A stretch of DNA of 64,000 nucleotides, taken from NCBI RefSeq assembly GCF_043944905.1, contig NZ_JBIMSN010000050.1, forward strand, positions 22,654 to 86,653, read 5' to 3'. The position numbers and the translations under genes were made by a program. This DNA is from Antrihabitans spumae (GTDB lineage: Bacteria > Actinomycetota > Actinomycetes > Mycobacteriales > Mycobacteriaceae). Numbering within the stretch: position 1 is the first letter of the stretch; each line of letters begins with the position of its first letter. Under the pieces are notes generated by a model. It did not search any database and was not told the origin of the DNA. It saw nothing but the letters and a program-made list of their open reading frames with translations. Positions 63,927-64,000 of the stretch are shown one piece after another.

Positions 63927-64000
63927 GGTTATGCCCTCCGGGCTCGTGAGACATCCCTAGGCTTTAAGAGTCAAGCGGCGAGTGTTTTCGGCGTTGTTCG

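Noticed and set aside
1..64000. CRISPR array, insertion sequence, tRNA, rRNA or phage genes
   Set aside because: I looked for evenly spaced repeats, transposase motifs and cloverleaf or ribosomal RNA signatures and found none.

Overview
The window is high-GC, densely coded actinobacterial chromosome. The gene content points to Mycobacteriales, most likely a Rhodococcus/Rhodococcoides-type organism. It has furA-katG, a DUF732 secreted protein, a hemophore-like exported protein, three DUF6069 membrane proteins, DUF5313, a Ddn-type deazaflavin oxidoreductase, an EphD-type hydrolase/SDR fusion, a paired FadE acyl-CoA dehydrogenase operon, a carboxylic acid reductase and a PknB-like Ser/Thr kinase. 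The species call is inference from family content; there is no rRNA or tRNA in the window.

Layout. 1-5.9 kb: allantoin (purine) utilisation: glycerate kinase (cut by the left edge), allantoicase, allantoinase, NCS1 permease and a hydantoin/allantoin-type racemase. 6-11.5 kb: aceE, pyk and a Ser/Thr kinase. 11.5-14.7 kb: lipoprotein, carboxylesterase, small secreted protein and an antiporter remnant. 14.7-17.1 kb: a YCII + ECF42 sigma module, a repeat-rich intergenic region and DUF6069. 17.1-22 kb: Lrp-type regulator and class III aminotransferase, divergent from an APC permease and a saccharopine-dehydrogenase-like enzyme. 22-27 kb: glgX, divergent from furA-katG. 27-31.6 kb: GGDEF protein, serine-hydrolase lipoprotein and a two-component system. 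31.6-33.7 kb: a second YCII + ECF42 module. 33.7-43.6 kb: small enzymes with local regulators (HxlR, TetR), exported proteins, a PLP decarboxylase, one intact and one truncated serine hydrolase, and DUF2252. 43.6-48 kb: carboxylic acid reductase and a CitE-like lyase. 48.2-52.4 kb: XRE regulator with a membrane protein, then upp, DUF1688 (URC4) and a GTP-cyclohydrolase-II homologue (URC1). This last set is a bacterial URC-type uracil catabolism cluster. 52.5-64 kb: GAF-GGDEF protein, ArsR/DUF5313/YoaK, EphD, a tandem TetR, two acyl-CoA dehydrogenases and small membrane proteins.

Two nucleobase-salvage modules, allantoin and uracil, lie in one window. Glycerate made from allantoin carbon would enter at glycerate kinase and pass through enolase (not present here) to Pyk and AceE, both encoded next door.

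A conspicuous property is a series of single-base frameshifts in conserved genes: NCS1 permease, aceE twice, pyk, the response regulator and carboxylic acid reductase. Most lie in or beside a short run of one base. Because aceE and pyk are central-metabolism genes, these look more like sequence errors than real gene loss. The apparent glycerate kinase-allantoicase fusion could have the same cause.

I see no CRISPR array, insertion sequence, prophage, tRNA or rRNA.
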